Shown here: piece by piece, positions 26,387-34,374 of the stretch | How the letters are laid out: the number at the start of each line of letters is the position of its first letter | How positions within the stretch are numbered: the stretch's first letter is position 1 | From: JAOUEA01 sp963810915 | GTDB taxonomy: Bacteria; Actinomycetota; UBA4738; HRBIN12 | Assembly (NCBI GenBank): GCA_963810915.1 | Contig: CAWEPH010000003.1 | Span: 62,001-126,000 of the forward strand | Length of the DNA stretch: 64,000 nucleotides | Reading direction: 5' to 3' | Notes under the pieces: model-generated | Seen by the model: the letters and a program-made list of their open reading frames with translations, nothing else | Databases searched by the model: none | Told to the model about the DNA's origin: nothing | Position numbers and translations under genes: made by a program

Positions 26387-27703
26387 TCAGCCCCGGCGGA
26401 TCCCCTCGGGGATCAGGTCGCCGTGGGCCTCGATCAGATCGTCGACCATGGACGCGATCTGCGCGGTCGTGAGCGTGGCCGCGGTGTTCGGGTCCAACAG
26501 GGCCGCCTGATACACGAGCGCGCGCGACTCCTCCAGCGCGGCGTGCACCGTGAGCTCCACCACGTTCAGGAAGGTCCGGTTCAGCGCGAGCGTCTGGGGA
26601 GGCAGCGCGCCGACGCGCGTGGGGAGGACCCCGTTCTTGTCGGCGAGGCACGGGACCTCCACGCAGGCGTCCTCGGGCAGGCCCTCGATGAGACCGCCGT
26701 TGCGCACGTTCCCGTACACCTCGCGCGCCACGCCGGTCTCCACCGCGCGCACGATCTCCGAGGCGAGCTCGCTGTTCAGTTCGATCTCGAGGTCCTCGCC
26801 CGCCTCCAGCGCGCGCTGCAGCTCCGCGAAGGCCTCGAGGTTCTCGTCGCTGCGCCGGATGTACTCGTCGATCTCGCTGCGGAACCGCTCGACCTGGTCG
26901 TCGTGATGCAGGAACCACGGCACGTACTCGGCCGAGTGCTCGGAGCTCTCCGTGGGGAAGTAGCCGAACCGCTTGAAGATCTCGACGCGCACCCGCCGCC
27001 CGAGGCCCTCGGGGTCCGCGTCGACGATCGCGCGCAGGCGCGGGTAGAGGTCCTCGCCGGTGCGGCGGTCCTCGAACCGGTAGACGAAGCATTGGTGGTT
27101 GAAGCCCGCGGTGAGGAACGCGATGTCGTCCTCGGGCACGCCGACGGTCTCGGCCAGGAAGTGATGGGTGTCGCGGACGCTGTGACACACGCCGATCGTC
27201 CGCGCGGCGGGGAACGCGCGAGCCGGCCCAGATGCCCCAGGGCACCATCGCCATGGGGTTCGTGTAGTTCAGCAGCAGGCCGTGCGGGCAGAGCTCGGCC
27301 ATGTCGCCGGCCCATCGCGGCCATCACGGGGATCGTGCGGAGCCCGCGCATGATGCCGCCGATGCCGATCGTGTCGGCGATCGTCTGGCGCAGCCCGTAG
27401 CGCGCGGGCACCTCGAAGTCGGTGAGGGTGGCCGCATAGCCCCCGACCTGGATCTCGTTGATCAGGTAGTCGGCACCGTCGAAGGCGGCCCGTCGTTCGG
27501 GGAACGCCGCCACCTCGATAGCCCGCACCCGTCTGCTCGATCAACCGCAGCGCCGCACCCTCGGCGGTCCTGAGGCGGTCCGCGTCGATGTCGTACAGGG
27601 CGATCGCGAGCCTGCCGTGGAGCTCGTCGTAGGAGCAGAGATCGGCCAGGATGTTCCGCGTGAACTCGACGCTTCCCGCGCCGATGATCGTCACCTTCGC
27701 CAT
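26387..27703 (-). CDS. Glycoside hydrolase family 4 protein, alpha-galactosidase-like (three frame breaks)
   Basis: Read across frames, about 438 residues of a GH4 enzyme, which cleaves glycosides by an NAD- and metal-dependent redox mechanism. The dinucleotide-binding start is V-T-I-I-G-A-G-S-V-E-F-T-R-N. Further on are L-L-N-Y-T-N-P-M-A-M, V-C-H-S-V (metal-binding Cys and His) and A-G-F-N-H-Q-C-F. These fit the MelA/alpha-galactosidase branch more than 6-phospho-glucosidases. The frame changes near 27525, 27305 and 27220. The gene lies tail-to-tail with the APH kinase, 3 nt apart. Confidence 0.82.
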
Positions 27704-27792
27704 GCGGGGGAGTCTCCCAGTCCGAGCGCCGACGGCACAACGTCGATCGCCTCGGTCGCGATGGCGTCGGAACGTGCGCGGTGGACCCTCCT

Positions 27793-27826
27793 GATAACGC
27801 CACTGACCTGCAGGTTTGCCGTTATC
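27793..27826. promoter_or_regulatory. Inverted repeat around a 10-bp palindrome (possible operator)
   Basis: GATAACG (27793-27799) and CGTTATC (27820-27826) are perfect inverted repeats flanking the palindrome ACCTGCAGGT (27806-27815). The site lies between the divergent GH4 gene and the LEA-like gene, 48 nt before the ATG of the latter. The layout suits a dimeric repressor or an RNA hairpin; I cannot tell which. Confidence 0.4.
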
Positions 27827-27873
27827 CACCGGCCCCCGGACGATGGGGGTCAACACCAACCGAAGGAGCCAGC

Positions 27874-28287
27874 ATGAGCGAGGGAGAGGGAGCCGAGGAG
27901 CAGGCGAAGGACGCCGCCGCCGGGTCCGCGGACGCGGCGAAGGACGCCGCGGGCGGGTTGACGGACAAGGCGAAGGAAACCGCGGGCGGGTTGACGGATA
28001 AGGCCAAGGGCACCGCCAGCGGGCTCGCCGACAAGGCGGCCCCCCTCGTGGGCAAGGCGAAGGACACGGCCGGCGGCATCGTCGACAAGGCGCAGCCGGC
28101 CACCAACAAGGCCGTGGATGCGGCGGGGAGCGCCGCCACGAAGGCGCTGGAGTCCGCGAGCAACGCCGCCAACAAGGCGAAGGAGGCGATCCCCCCCGCG
28201 ACCACGAAGGCGAAGGACACCTCGACCAGCCTCTTCGGCAAGCTCAAGGAGTTGTTGGGCGCCAAGAGCGGCGACGCCAAGAGCTGA
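27874..28287 (+). CDS. LEA-like/apolipoprotein-like Ala-Lys repeat protein
   Basis: A 137-residue, strongly helical, highly charged protein without a membrane segment. Its middle consists of 11-12-residue repeats of the type D-K-A-K-x-T-A-G-G-L-T, similar to group 3 LEA proteins, which protect proteins and membranes during drying or freezing. The repeats are also visible in DNA, with a 36-nt period at about 27950-28045. A GAAGGAG ribosome-binding site precedes the ATG at 27874. An Lrp-like RAM gene follows 40 nt after the stop. The stress role is inferred from composition alone. Confidence 0.75.
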   Translation: MSEGEGAEEQAKDAAAGSADAAKDAAGGLTDKAKETAGGLTDKAKGTASGLADKAAPLVGKAKDTAGGIVDKAQPATNKAVDAAGSAATKALESASNAANKAKEAIPPATTKAKDTSTSLFGKLKELLGAKSGDAKS

Positions 28288-28312
28288 CGTCAAGAGCTGA
28301 GCCAAGAGCTGA
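28278..28312 (+). repeat. Three direct copies of CAAGAGCTGA
   Basis: Identical 10-mers start at 28278, 28291 and 28303. The first carries the last codons and TGA stop of the LEA-like gene; the other two lie in the gap before the RAM gene's ribosome-binding site. They look like local slippage of the gene's 3' end. Confidence 0.8.
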
Positions 28313-28327
28313 AGGAAGGAGAGGGAG

Positions 28328-28561
28328 ATGGTCAACGCCTACATCCTCATCCAGACCGAGGTCGGCAAGGCAGCGCAGGTCACGGAGCAGGTCCGCGGCA
28401 TCGAGGGCGTCGTCGCGGTCGATCCCGTCACGGGCCCTTACGACGTCGTCGCGCGCGCGGAGGCGGCGGATCTCGATCTCCTCGCCAAGGGGACGGTGAT
28501 GCCGATGCAGGATCTGGAGGGCATCACCCGCACGCTCACCTGCCCCGTCCTCCAACTCTGA
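28328..28561 (+). CDS. Stand-alone Lrp/AsnC ligand-binding (RAM) domain protein
   Basis: A 77-residue protein consisting only of the RAM effector-binding domain of Lrp/AsnC regulators: V-N-A-Y-I-L-I-Q-T-E-V-G, then I-E-G-V-V-A-V-D-P-V-T-G-P-Y-D-V-V-A-R and a final strand-helix-strand. It lacks the DNA-binding half. Such actinobacterial small RAM proteins bind amino acids or similar ligands and may act by mixing with full regulators. A strong GGAAGGAGAGGGAG ribosome-binding site precedes the ATG. Confidence 0.9.
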   Translation: MVNAYILIQTEVGKAAQVTEQVRGIEGVVAVDPVTGPYDVVARAEAADLDLLAKGTVMPMQDLEGITRTLTCPVLQL

Positions 28562-28612
28562 CGCGCTGACCTGCGGCTTCAGGTCGCGGCGCGTCGGGCC
28601 GATGCCTCGTGC

Positions 28613-29084
28613 ATGCGGAACGCGAGCGTGCGCGGCGAGCGGGGCGAGCTCAGCCTGGTGGGCTGGGGCGTCGTGCTGGTCGTGGTGGGCGTGCTCGTCG
28701 CGATCCCCTACACGCTGCTGGGACGCCACGAGGCGGACACCGCCGAGCAGGGGATCCAGGCGATCGGCCAGGCGAACGACGTCTCGGCCGAGGCGACGCT
28801 CACCAACGCGCTCCAGGGCGCGAAGGTCTGGTTCGCCGAGCAGGGTTCGCTGGCCGGTTACGGCGTGACGCAGGCCACGGACTTCGATCCCCAGACGAAG
28901 TACGACACCTCGGCCACGGCGCCAGGCGGGCGTCGTGAGCATCCGCGGCGCCACGCCGACCAGCATCGTGCTCGTGACCAAGGGTGGAACGGGGGCGCTC
29001 TGCGCGGCCCTGAGTGACGGCGCCGTGACCTACGGCCGGGTCGACGCGGGCTCCGCGACCCAGTGCACCGGCACCGGCTGGTAA
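28613..29084 (+). CDS. Pilin-like secreted protein (one frame break)
   Basis: Corrected length is about 156 residues. The N-terminus has a short basic leader (R-N-A-S-V-R-G-E-R-G-E) followed directly by a long hydrophobic helix starting L-S-L-V-G-W-G, the layout of a type IV pilin or pseudopilin class III signal. The Glu-5 of true pilins is missing. The exposed part ends with two cysteines (L-C-A-A-L and T-Q-C-T-G). One extra C near 28922 shifts the frame; the length of 3n+1 agrees. No pilus assembly gene is present in the window. Confidence 0.65.
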
Positions 29085-29126
29085 GTCCCACCGACCCCTG
29101 CGGTTCCGCGTTCCTGCCACCTCGGG

Positions 29127-29132
29127 TACGGT
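29127..29132 (+). promoter_or_regulatory. -10 box (TACGGT), leaderless
   Basis: TACGGT ends 7 nt before the ATG at 29140, which supports that ATG over the GTG at 29131. Confidence 0.4.
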
Positions 29133-29139
29133 GGTCGCC

Positions 29140-29848
29140 ATGACGATCACGATCCGGCGCGACGATGAGATCAGCGACGTCGACGGCGAGTGGTTCCGAG
29201 CCCGCTGGCACTACTCGTTCGACACCTACGTCGATCCCGACTACGTCCGGTTCGGGACGCTGCGAGTCTTCAATGACGACCGCCTCGTGCCGGGCGCCAT
29301 CTGGCCGATGCATCCGCATCGCGACATCGAGGGCCTCACCTACGTCGTCGAGGGGCTCTTCCGCCACCAGGACGACGTGGGCGGCGCCCCCGGTCCGTTG
29401 CCGGCCGGCTCGGTCCAGCGGATGACGCTCGGGTCCGGCGCCTGGCACAGCGAGCAGAACGCCAGCGAGACGGAGCCGATGCGGTTCATCCAGATGTGGA
29501 TCATGCCGCGCGAGCATGGGCTGGCGCCCGGCGTCGAACAGCGGGTGTTCACGGAGGACGACCGGACCGACACGCTCCTGCGCGTGATCAGCGGCGACGG
29601 CGGCGACGCCGTCCTCGTCCATCAGGACGCGCACGTCGTCGTCTCGCGGCTCACGGGCGGGACGTCGGTGACCCACCCGTTGGGGGAGGGTCGCGGCGTC
29701 TACCTCTACGTGATCGAGGGCGACGTGCGCCGTCAACGGCGAGCGGATGCGCACGGGGGATGCCGCGCAGATCGTCGACGAGGCCGACGTGCGGATCGAG
29801 GCCGCGGCGCTCTCGGAGCTCATCCTCGTCGACGTCGGCCTGGCCTGA
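29140..29848 (+). CDS. Pirin-family (bicupin) protein (one frame break)
   Basis: About 235 residues after correction. The first cupin holds the family's metal site P-M-H-P-H-R-D-I-E-G-L-T-Y-V-V-E-G (about 48-64) and the M-T-L-G-S-G-A-W-H-S-E segment with further His and Glu. The second, shorter cupin ends S-E-L-I-L-V-D-V-G-L-A. Some pirins are quercetin dioxygenases; others act in redox sensing. An extra C near 29733 breaks the frame after G-D-V-R. The convergent FAD oxidoreductase gene ends 7 nt downstream. Confidence 0.87.
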
Positions 29849-29854
29849 CCCGCT

Positions 29855-31082
29855 TCAATCGTCCTCGACCCGGACCGGGAAGGGGAGCGCCACCGGGTCG
29901 ACGAACGGCGAACGGCCCCGCGCGTCGAAGCGATCCATCCGGAAGTGTTCGGGGTGCGCGACGACGTCGGTCGGCGCGGCCCAGCGCGTGATCCGTGGCG
30001 ATCCGCGCCACCGCCGGCCCCCACATCATGCCGTGCCCGCATGCGCACGCGATCGTGACGCCGTCCACCTCGGCGCCGTCGCGCAGCACGAGAGGGCCGG
30101 TGAGCGGCAGGTGGTCGGGCGTGTACTCGATCGTGCCCGCCCACGCCTTCTTGATCCCCAGCTCGGCGGTCACCGGCACGAGGCGGTGGAGGCGTCGCTC
30201 CATCTTCCGCAGATACGTCCAGTCGATCGCGCGGCCCGGGCCCCGGCGTCTCGTGCGGGTTCGACATGCCCCACAGGAGGCCGCCCTCCTCGGGGCGCCA
30301 GTAGATGCCCGCGTGGATGTCGAAGACCATGGCCCCGAAGCGATCGACCGCCAGCGCTTCGTGCGGCTCGGTCACCACGACCTGGTGCCGCGCGTACCCG
30401 ACCCAGGCGCGGCTCCCCGCCGCCTTCGCCACCGCCTGCATCGCCGGTCCGCCGGTGAGGATCACGCTGTCGGTAGCGATCGTGCCCGCCGAGGTCTCCA
30501 CGCCCGTCACCACCCTGCGGCCCCTGCGGCCGGCCCGCGTGCGCAGCCCCAGTGAAGGTCACGCCCTCGCGCAGCTCGACGCCCGATCGCCTGCATCGCC
30601 AGCAGGTACGCGCGCACGTTCCGGGGCGGGTCGATCCAGCCGTCGGTCGCGACGTAGGAGCCTCCGCGGTAACCCGTCTCCGCGAGCGTCGGGCTGAGAC
30701 GCCGCGCCTCGGCCGCGTCGACCCACCGGGCGTCGAGGCCCACCTCGCGCTGCATCGCCGTCCGCTCGATCGCGGCGCGCTCGTCGCGGGCGGTGGCCGC
30801 GAGGATGACGTAGCCGGCCCCCACGAAGCCCGAGTCGACCCCGTAGCGCTCTCGCTGGGCCCGGTAGAAGTCGATCGACCACGTGCCGAGCCGGACGGTG
30901 TCCGGGGCGCCGCCCTGGGCGCGGACCATCCCGGCCGCGCGGCTGGAAGCGCCTTGACCGGCCACGTCGCGTTCCAGCACGACGACGCGGCCGACGCCGT
31001 CGTCAGCGGCGAAGACGGAGGACCAGCCGCCGAGCGTTCCCGCGCCCACGACCACGAGGTCGGCCCGCTCTCGGTTCGCCAT
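29855..31082 (-). CDS. FAD-dependent oxidoreductase of the DAO/sarcosine-oxidase type (several frame breaks)
   Basis: Read across frames, about 408 residues. The FAD-binding start is L-V-V-V-G-A-G-T-L-G-G-W, then V-V-L-E-R-D and A-S-S-R-A-A-G-M-V-R. The C-terminal part has A-W-A-G-T-I-E-Y-T-P-D-H-L-P and A-C-G-H-G-M-M-W-G-P-A, both typical of amino-acid or amine oxidases, and ends R-V-E-D-D. The frame changes about four times (near 30580, 30535, 30240 and 29985). A GGAGGAGAG ribosome-binding site and, further up, a TAGACT box precede the ATG at 31082. Confidence 0.75.
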
Positions 31083-31143
31083 CTCTCCTCCAGCCTCAGG
31101 TGCGCGCGTGAGTCTAGACCGGGGCCTCGGACGGGTGGACCGC

Positions 31144-31392
31144 TCAGAGGGGCTCGATGGTCCGCACGGTGGCGATGTCGATCCGCTGCACGGACGGCTT
31201 GCCGAACCGCGGCTTCACCTCGAAGCTGATGATCTTGGTCGGGGCGCCCTCCTCGTCCTCGCCGTCTTCGACGCCCAGGTAGGTGCCGTCGGTGCGGAAC
31301 GTGCGCCGCAGGCGTTCGTGCCGGTGGTCCACGCGGTAGCGCGCGCCCACCTCCAGCGTGGCGGGATCGATGGGTTCCTTCGCAGGGCTCAT
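31144..31392 (-). CDS. Small conserved hypothetical protein
   Basis: An 82-residue soluble protein with alternating strands: G-A-R-Y-R-V-D-H-R-H near residue 16, an acidic loop (D-G-E-D-E-E) and I-I-S-F-E-V-K-P-R-F-G. It looks like a compact all-beta fold, but I do not recognise the family. Its ATG is preceded by a TATCGT box 9 nt upstream, which supports it as a real gene. It is divergent from the CPBP protease gene. Confidence 0.65.
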   Translation of the reverse strand: MSPAKEPIDPATLEVGARYRVDHRHERLRRTFRTDGTYLGVEDGEDEEGAPTKIISFEVKPRFGKPSVQRIDIATVRTIEPL

Positions 31393-31401
31393 GACGAACC
31401 C

Positions 31402-31424
31402 ACGATACCGGCGTGGCGTACCGT
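31402..31424. promoter_or_regulatory. Divergent -10 boxes for 31392(-) and 31431(+)
   Basis: TATCGT on the minus strand (31402-31407) ends 9 nt before the ATG at 31392. TACCGT on the plus strand (31419-31424) ends 6 nt before the ATG at 31431. Confidence 0.4.
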
Positions 31425-31430
31425 TACGAG

Positions 31431-32191
31431 ATGCGCCTCGCCGACCCCCGCGCCCTCGCCCCCGTCCCCCCGGCGCCCACGGATCGACGCACCCTCACGG
31501 AAGAGGTGCTCGTCGTGCTTTCCCTCTCGTTGTTGGCGAGCGCGGTGTACGCGATCCTCGACCTGCTCTCCGCGCCGCTGCGGGGGGGCTACGTCGCGGC
31601 GGGCAACCAGAGCAACGAGTTCCTGAAGCAGGTGCTCGGGTTCGTCTTCGGGATCGCCCCGGTGTACCTGGTGCTGCACCTCGTGCGACGCGACGGGGAG
31701 GGCGTGGGGGCGGTGGGGCTCACGCTGGATCGCCCGCGGCAGGACCTCGGCCGGGGCGCGATCCTCTTCCTGATCATCGCGGCTGCGGGGATCGGCATCT
31801 ACCTCGGCGCGGTGGCGCTGGGCGTGAACCGGTTCGTGGTGCCCGGTCCCGCCGCTCGGCCACTGGTGGACGGTCCCGGCGCTCCTGCTGAACGCCGCGA
31901 CGGCCGCCCTGCTGGAGGAGACGATCGTGCTCGGCTACCTCGTCACGCGGCTCGAGCAGCTGCGGTGGACGCCGATCGCCGCGGTGAGCGGGCGCCGCGC
32001 TCCTGCGCGGGACCTACCACCTGTACCAGGGCTGGGGCGGGTTCGCCGGGAACCTCTTGATGGGCCTCTTCTTCGGGTTCCTCTTCATCCGGTGGCGCCG
32101 GACCTGGCCCTTCATCGTTGCCCACTTCCTGCTGGACGTGGGCGCCGGTGTTGGCTTCTTGCTGTTCCGCGATCGTTTACCCGGATTCTGA
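31431..32191 (+). CDS. CPBP-family intramembrane metalloprotease (two frame breaks)
   Basis: About 252 residues after correction, with six or more membrane spans. The CPBP motifs are A-L-L-E-E-T-I-V-L-G-Y-L (catalytic glutamates; the usual Arg is replaced), G-T-Y-H-L-Y-Q-G-W with the metal-binding His, and F-I-V-A-H-F-L-L-D. Extra C residues near 31851 and 32000 break the frame, and removing both restores the family match. I chose the ATG at 31431 over a GTG at 31413 because a TACCGT box ends 6 nt before it. The family includes prenyl-protein endopeptidases and bacteriocin-immunity proteins. Confidence 0.8.
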
Positions 32192-32257
32192 AGCGCCTCA
32201 CTTGCCGGAACGACGCGGGTCACGTAGGCTGATGGAGCGATATCGCATCAAGACCGG

Positions 32258-32286
32258 ACCCGGGCAGGCGCCCGGGTTTCGTGTTT
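32258..32286 (+). terminator. Likely intrinsic terminator
   Basis: An 8-bp perfect stem (ACCCGGGC / GCCCGGGT) with a 4-nt loop is followed by TTCGTGTTT. It lies 67 nt after the CPBP stop. A 10-bp palindrome, GCGATATCGC, sits at 32237-32246 just before it. Confidence 0.6.
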
Positions 32287-32316
32287 CCGGGGTCACGGCG
32301 GCCCTAGGCGGCGCTC

Positions 32317-34308
32317 CTACTGGTGGTCGCGGGGGATCGTTCGTTCCCAGCTCCGGCTCCACCGTTCCTCGCCGTCCTCGCTGGTGGTGAGGTCGATCTT
32401 CACCCGGTAGGTCTTCGCGTCCGACGCGATCGACATGCGGACGTGCGACGTGCACGTGGCCTCGGGCCAGCGCATCTCGAAGCGGGCCTCGGACTCGGTA
32501 CGTGCGATGCCCGGGTCGTCGGTGGACACGGTCACGACGCCGTCGTAGAGCTCCGAGAACGAGGGCACGCCGTCGTGCGCGTCGTAGTCGCCGAAGCTCC
32601 CGGCGTACGCGCGCGTCTCGTGCTTCAGCTGCTCGTGCGCGACCGACCACTTCACCCAGCCCGTGCTCTCGTCGCCCGTCTTCTCCCGCTCCTTCGGCGA
32701 CTGGTTCGCCTCCGCGACGTTGGGCGGTGGGAGTTCGGGACGCTCGGACACCGGCGAGGGCCCGTCCAGCACGGGGAGGACCAGCCGCGCGGCCGCGCGG
32801 TCGACCGTGAGGGTCACGGGCTCGGGCGGGGCCCACGCGTTGGGCCAGTCGGTGCCGGCGAGGTCGAGCCGGATCCGGTGGCCGGCCTCGAACGTCCAGG
32901 ACGCCACCTCCAACTCGAGCTCGAGGTCGTATCCGAGGCCCGGCTCCACGCCCGAGGGCTCGGTGCGGGAGTCGCGATGCGTCAGGTTCGCCATGCCGCG
33001 CGCCACGAGCGAGGAGGTGCCGTCGGGGAAGACGTCGCAGAGCTTGGCGGAGAGGTAGGCCACGGGCGCGCTCGACGTGATCCGCACCTGCAGACGTGCG
33101 TGGCCCAGGATCTCCAGCTCGTCCTCCAGCGGCGCCCAGGTGTAGGTGAGGGAGTGGATCTCGTCGGGACGCTGGTCGTCGGGCTGGCCCCAGGGCATCG
33201 CGCCCGCACAGCTGATCCACGCCGTCCAGCCGACGTCGCCCCGCACCTCCAGGACATCGGGCCCCTCGCCGTCCCTGTTCGCCTCCGACTCCGCGAGCCC
33301 GACCGGCGTCTCCACGAGCCGGCCCGGCGGCCAGGCCGGCTCCCACCGCCACGCGCCGCGCACGTTCCGGCGGTCGGGCGCCGGGAGCGTCGAGCGCTGC
33401 GCGTACAGCACGATCGGCGGCTCGCGGTCCACCCCGTTGTCGATGCCCTTGAGCCAGTGGTCCCACCACTTCAGGTGCTCGGGGATCAGGTCGTGGTTCG
33501 GTCCCGGCATCGAGGTGTCCGTGGACGCGTGGGCCCACGGGCCGAAGATGAGCCGCTTCGGACAGGTGAGCGCCTCGAACGTGCGGAACGAGTTGTTGCG
33601 GTAGCCGTCGGCCCACCCTGCGATGATCATCACCGGGCACGCGATGGCCTCGTAGGTGGGGCGCAGGGACCCGAACTGCCAGTAGTCGTCGAAGCGCTGA
33701 TGCTCGAGCCAGGTGATGATCCAGGGCTCGGTTTCCCGCACGCGCCGCTCCCACACATCGCGCCAACCGTCGCCGTAGATCGACGGCACGGGTGGGAGCG
33801 CGTTCATCGCCACCATGTACGTCGGGTAGTCCACGAGGTCGAGTTGCTTCAGGGCGCCGCCGTAGTAGTGGACGTCGTCGGCGTAGCGATCGTCCGTCGC
33901 GAAGATGGGGATGATGGCCTTGAGCGCCGGTGGGCGCTCCATCGCGACCTGGATCGCGTTGAACCCGCTGTAGCTGGTGCCGTACATCCCGACGTTGCCG
34001 GTGGACCAGTCCTGCGTCGCGAGCCAGTCGATCACGGTCGTCATGTCGGTGCGCTCGACGGCCGGGTACTCGTCGGTCGCGATGCCCTCGCTGGATCCGG
34101 TGCCGCGCACGTCCACCCGGCACATCACGTAGCCGGCGGCGGCGAGCCGCACGTACTCGGGCCGGTAGGACGCGGTCACGTCGTCCTTGCGGTAGGGGAG
34201 GGCCTCGAGGAGCGCGGGCCAGGGTCCGTCGCCCTCCGGGAGATAGAGGGTGGCGGCGAGCCGAACGCCGTCGGACATCGCGATGAAGCACTGTTCGGTG
34301 CGGGCCAT
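32317..34308 (-). CDS. CocE/NonD-type serine hydrolase (peptidase S15 family)
   Basis: A 663-residue hydrolase. The N-terminal alpha/beta-hydrolase domain contains Y-G-T-S-Y-S-G with the catalytic serine (about 114), A-G-W-A-D-G-Y with the aspartate (about 240) and F-G-P-W-A-H-A-S with the histidine (about 270). A jelly-roll C-terminal domain follows (A-G-H-R-I-R-L-D-L). This is the X-Pro dipeptidyl-peptidase/cocaine-esterase architecture; the substrate may be an ester or an amide. No signal peptide is seen, so it is probably cytoplasmic. The frame is intact. Confidence 0.92.
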   Translation of the reverse strand: MARTEQCFIAMSDGVRLAATLYLPEGDGPWPALLEALPYRKDDVTASYRPEYVRLAAAGYVMCRVDVRGTGSSEGIATDEYPAVERTDMTTVIDWLATQDWSTGNVGMYGTSYSGFNAIQVAMERPPALKAIIPIFATDDRYADDVHYYGGALKQLDLVDYPTYMVAMNALPPVPSIYGDGWRDVWERRVRETEPWIITWLEHQRFDDYWQFGSLRPTYEAIACPVMIIAGWADGYRNNSFRTFEALTCPKRLIFGPWAHASTDTSMPGPNHDLIPEHLKWWDHWLKGIDNGVDREPPIVLYAQRSTLPAPDRRNVRGAWRWEPAWPPGRLVETPVGLAESEANRDGEGPDVLEVRGDVGWTAWISCAGAMPWGQPDDQRPDEIHSLTYTWAPLEDELEILGHARLQVRITSSAPVAYLSAKLCDVFPDGTSSLVARGMANLTHRDSRTEPSGVEPGLGYDLELELEVASWTFEAGHRIRLDLAGTDWPNAWAPPEPVTLTVDRAAARLVLPVLDGPSPVSERPELPPPNVAEANQSPKEREKTGDESTGWVKWSVAHEQLKHETRAYAGSFGDYDAHDGVPSFSELYDGVVTVSTDDPGIARTESEARFEMRWPEATCTSHVRMSIASDAKTYRVKIDLTTSEDGEERWSRSWERTIPRDHQ

Positions 34309-34314
34309 GGCGGG

Positions 34315-34320
34315 ATGCTA
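34315..34320 (-). promoter_or_regulatory. -10 box (TAGCAT), leaderless
   Basis: On the minus strand TAGCAT ends 6 nt before the ATG at 34308 of the CocE-type hydrolase gene. Confidence 0.4.
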
Positions 34321-34374
34321 CCGGGGCGAGCGGTCTCGCGCGCCGCGCGACGGCGATCGTGAGGCGACCACGGG

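Noticed and set aside
27940..28060. Regular repeats that might be a CRISPR array
   Set aside because: The repeats are in frame, have no unique spacers and encode the helical repeats of the LEA-like protein.
32231..32390. A small open frame after the CPBP gene (M-E-R-Y-R-I-K-T)
   Set aside because: It runs through the hairpin terminator, resembles no protein and has no ribosome-binding site.
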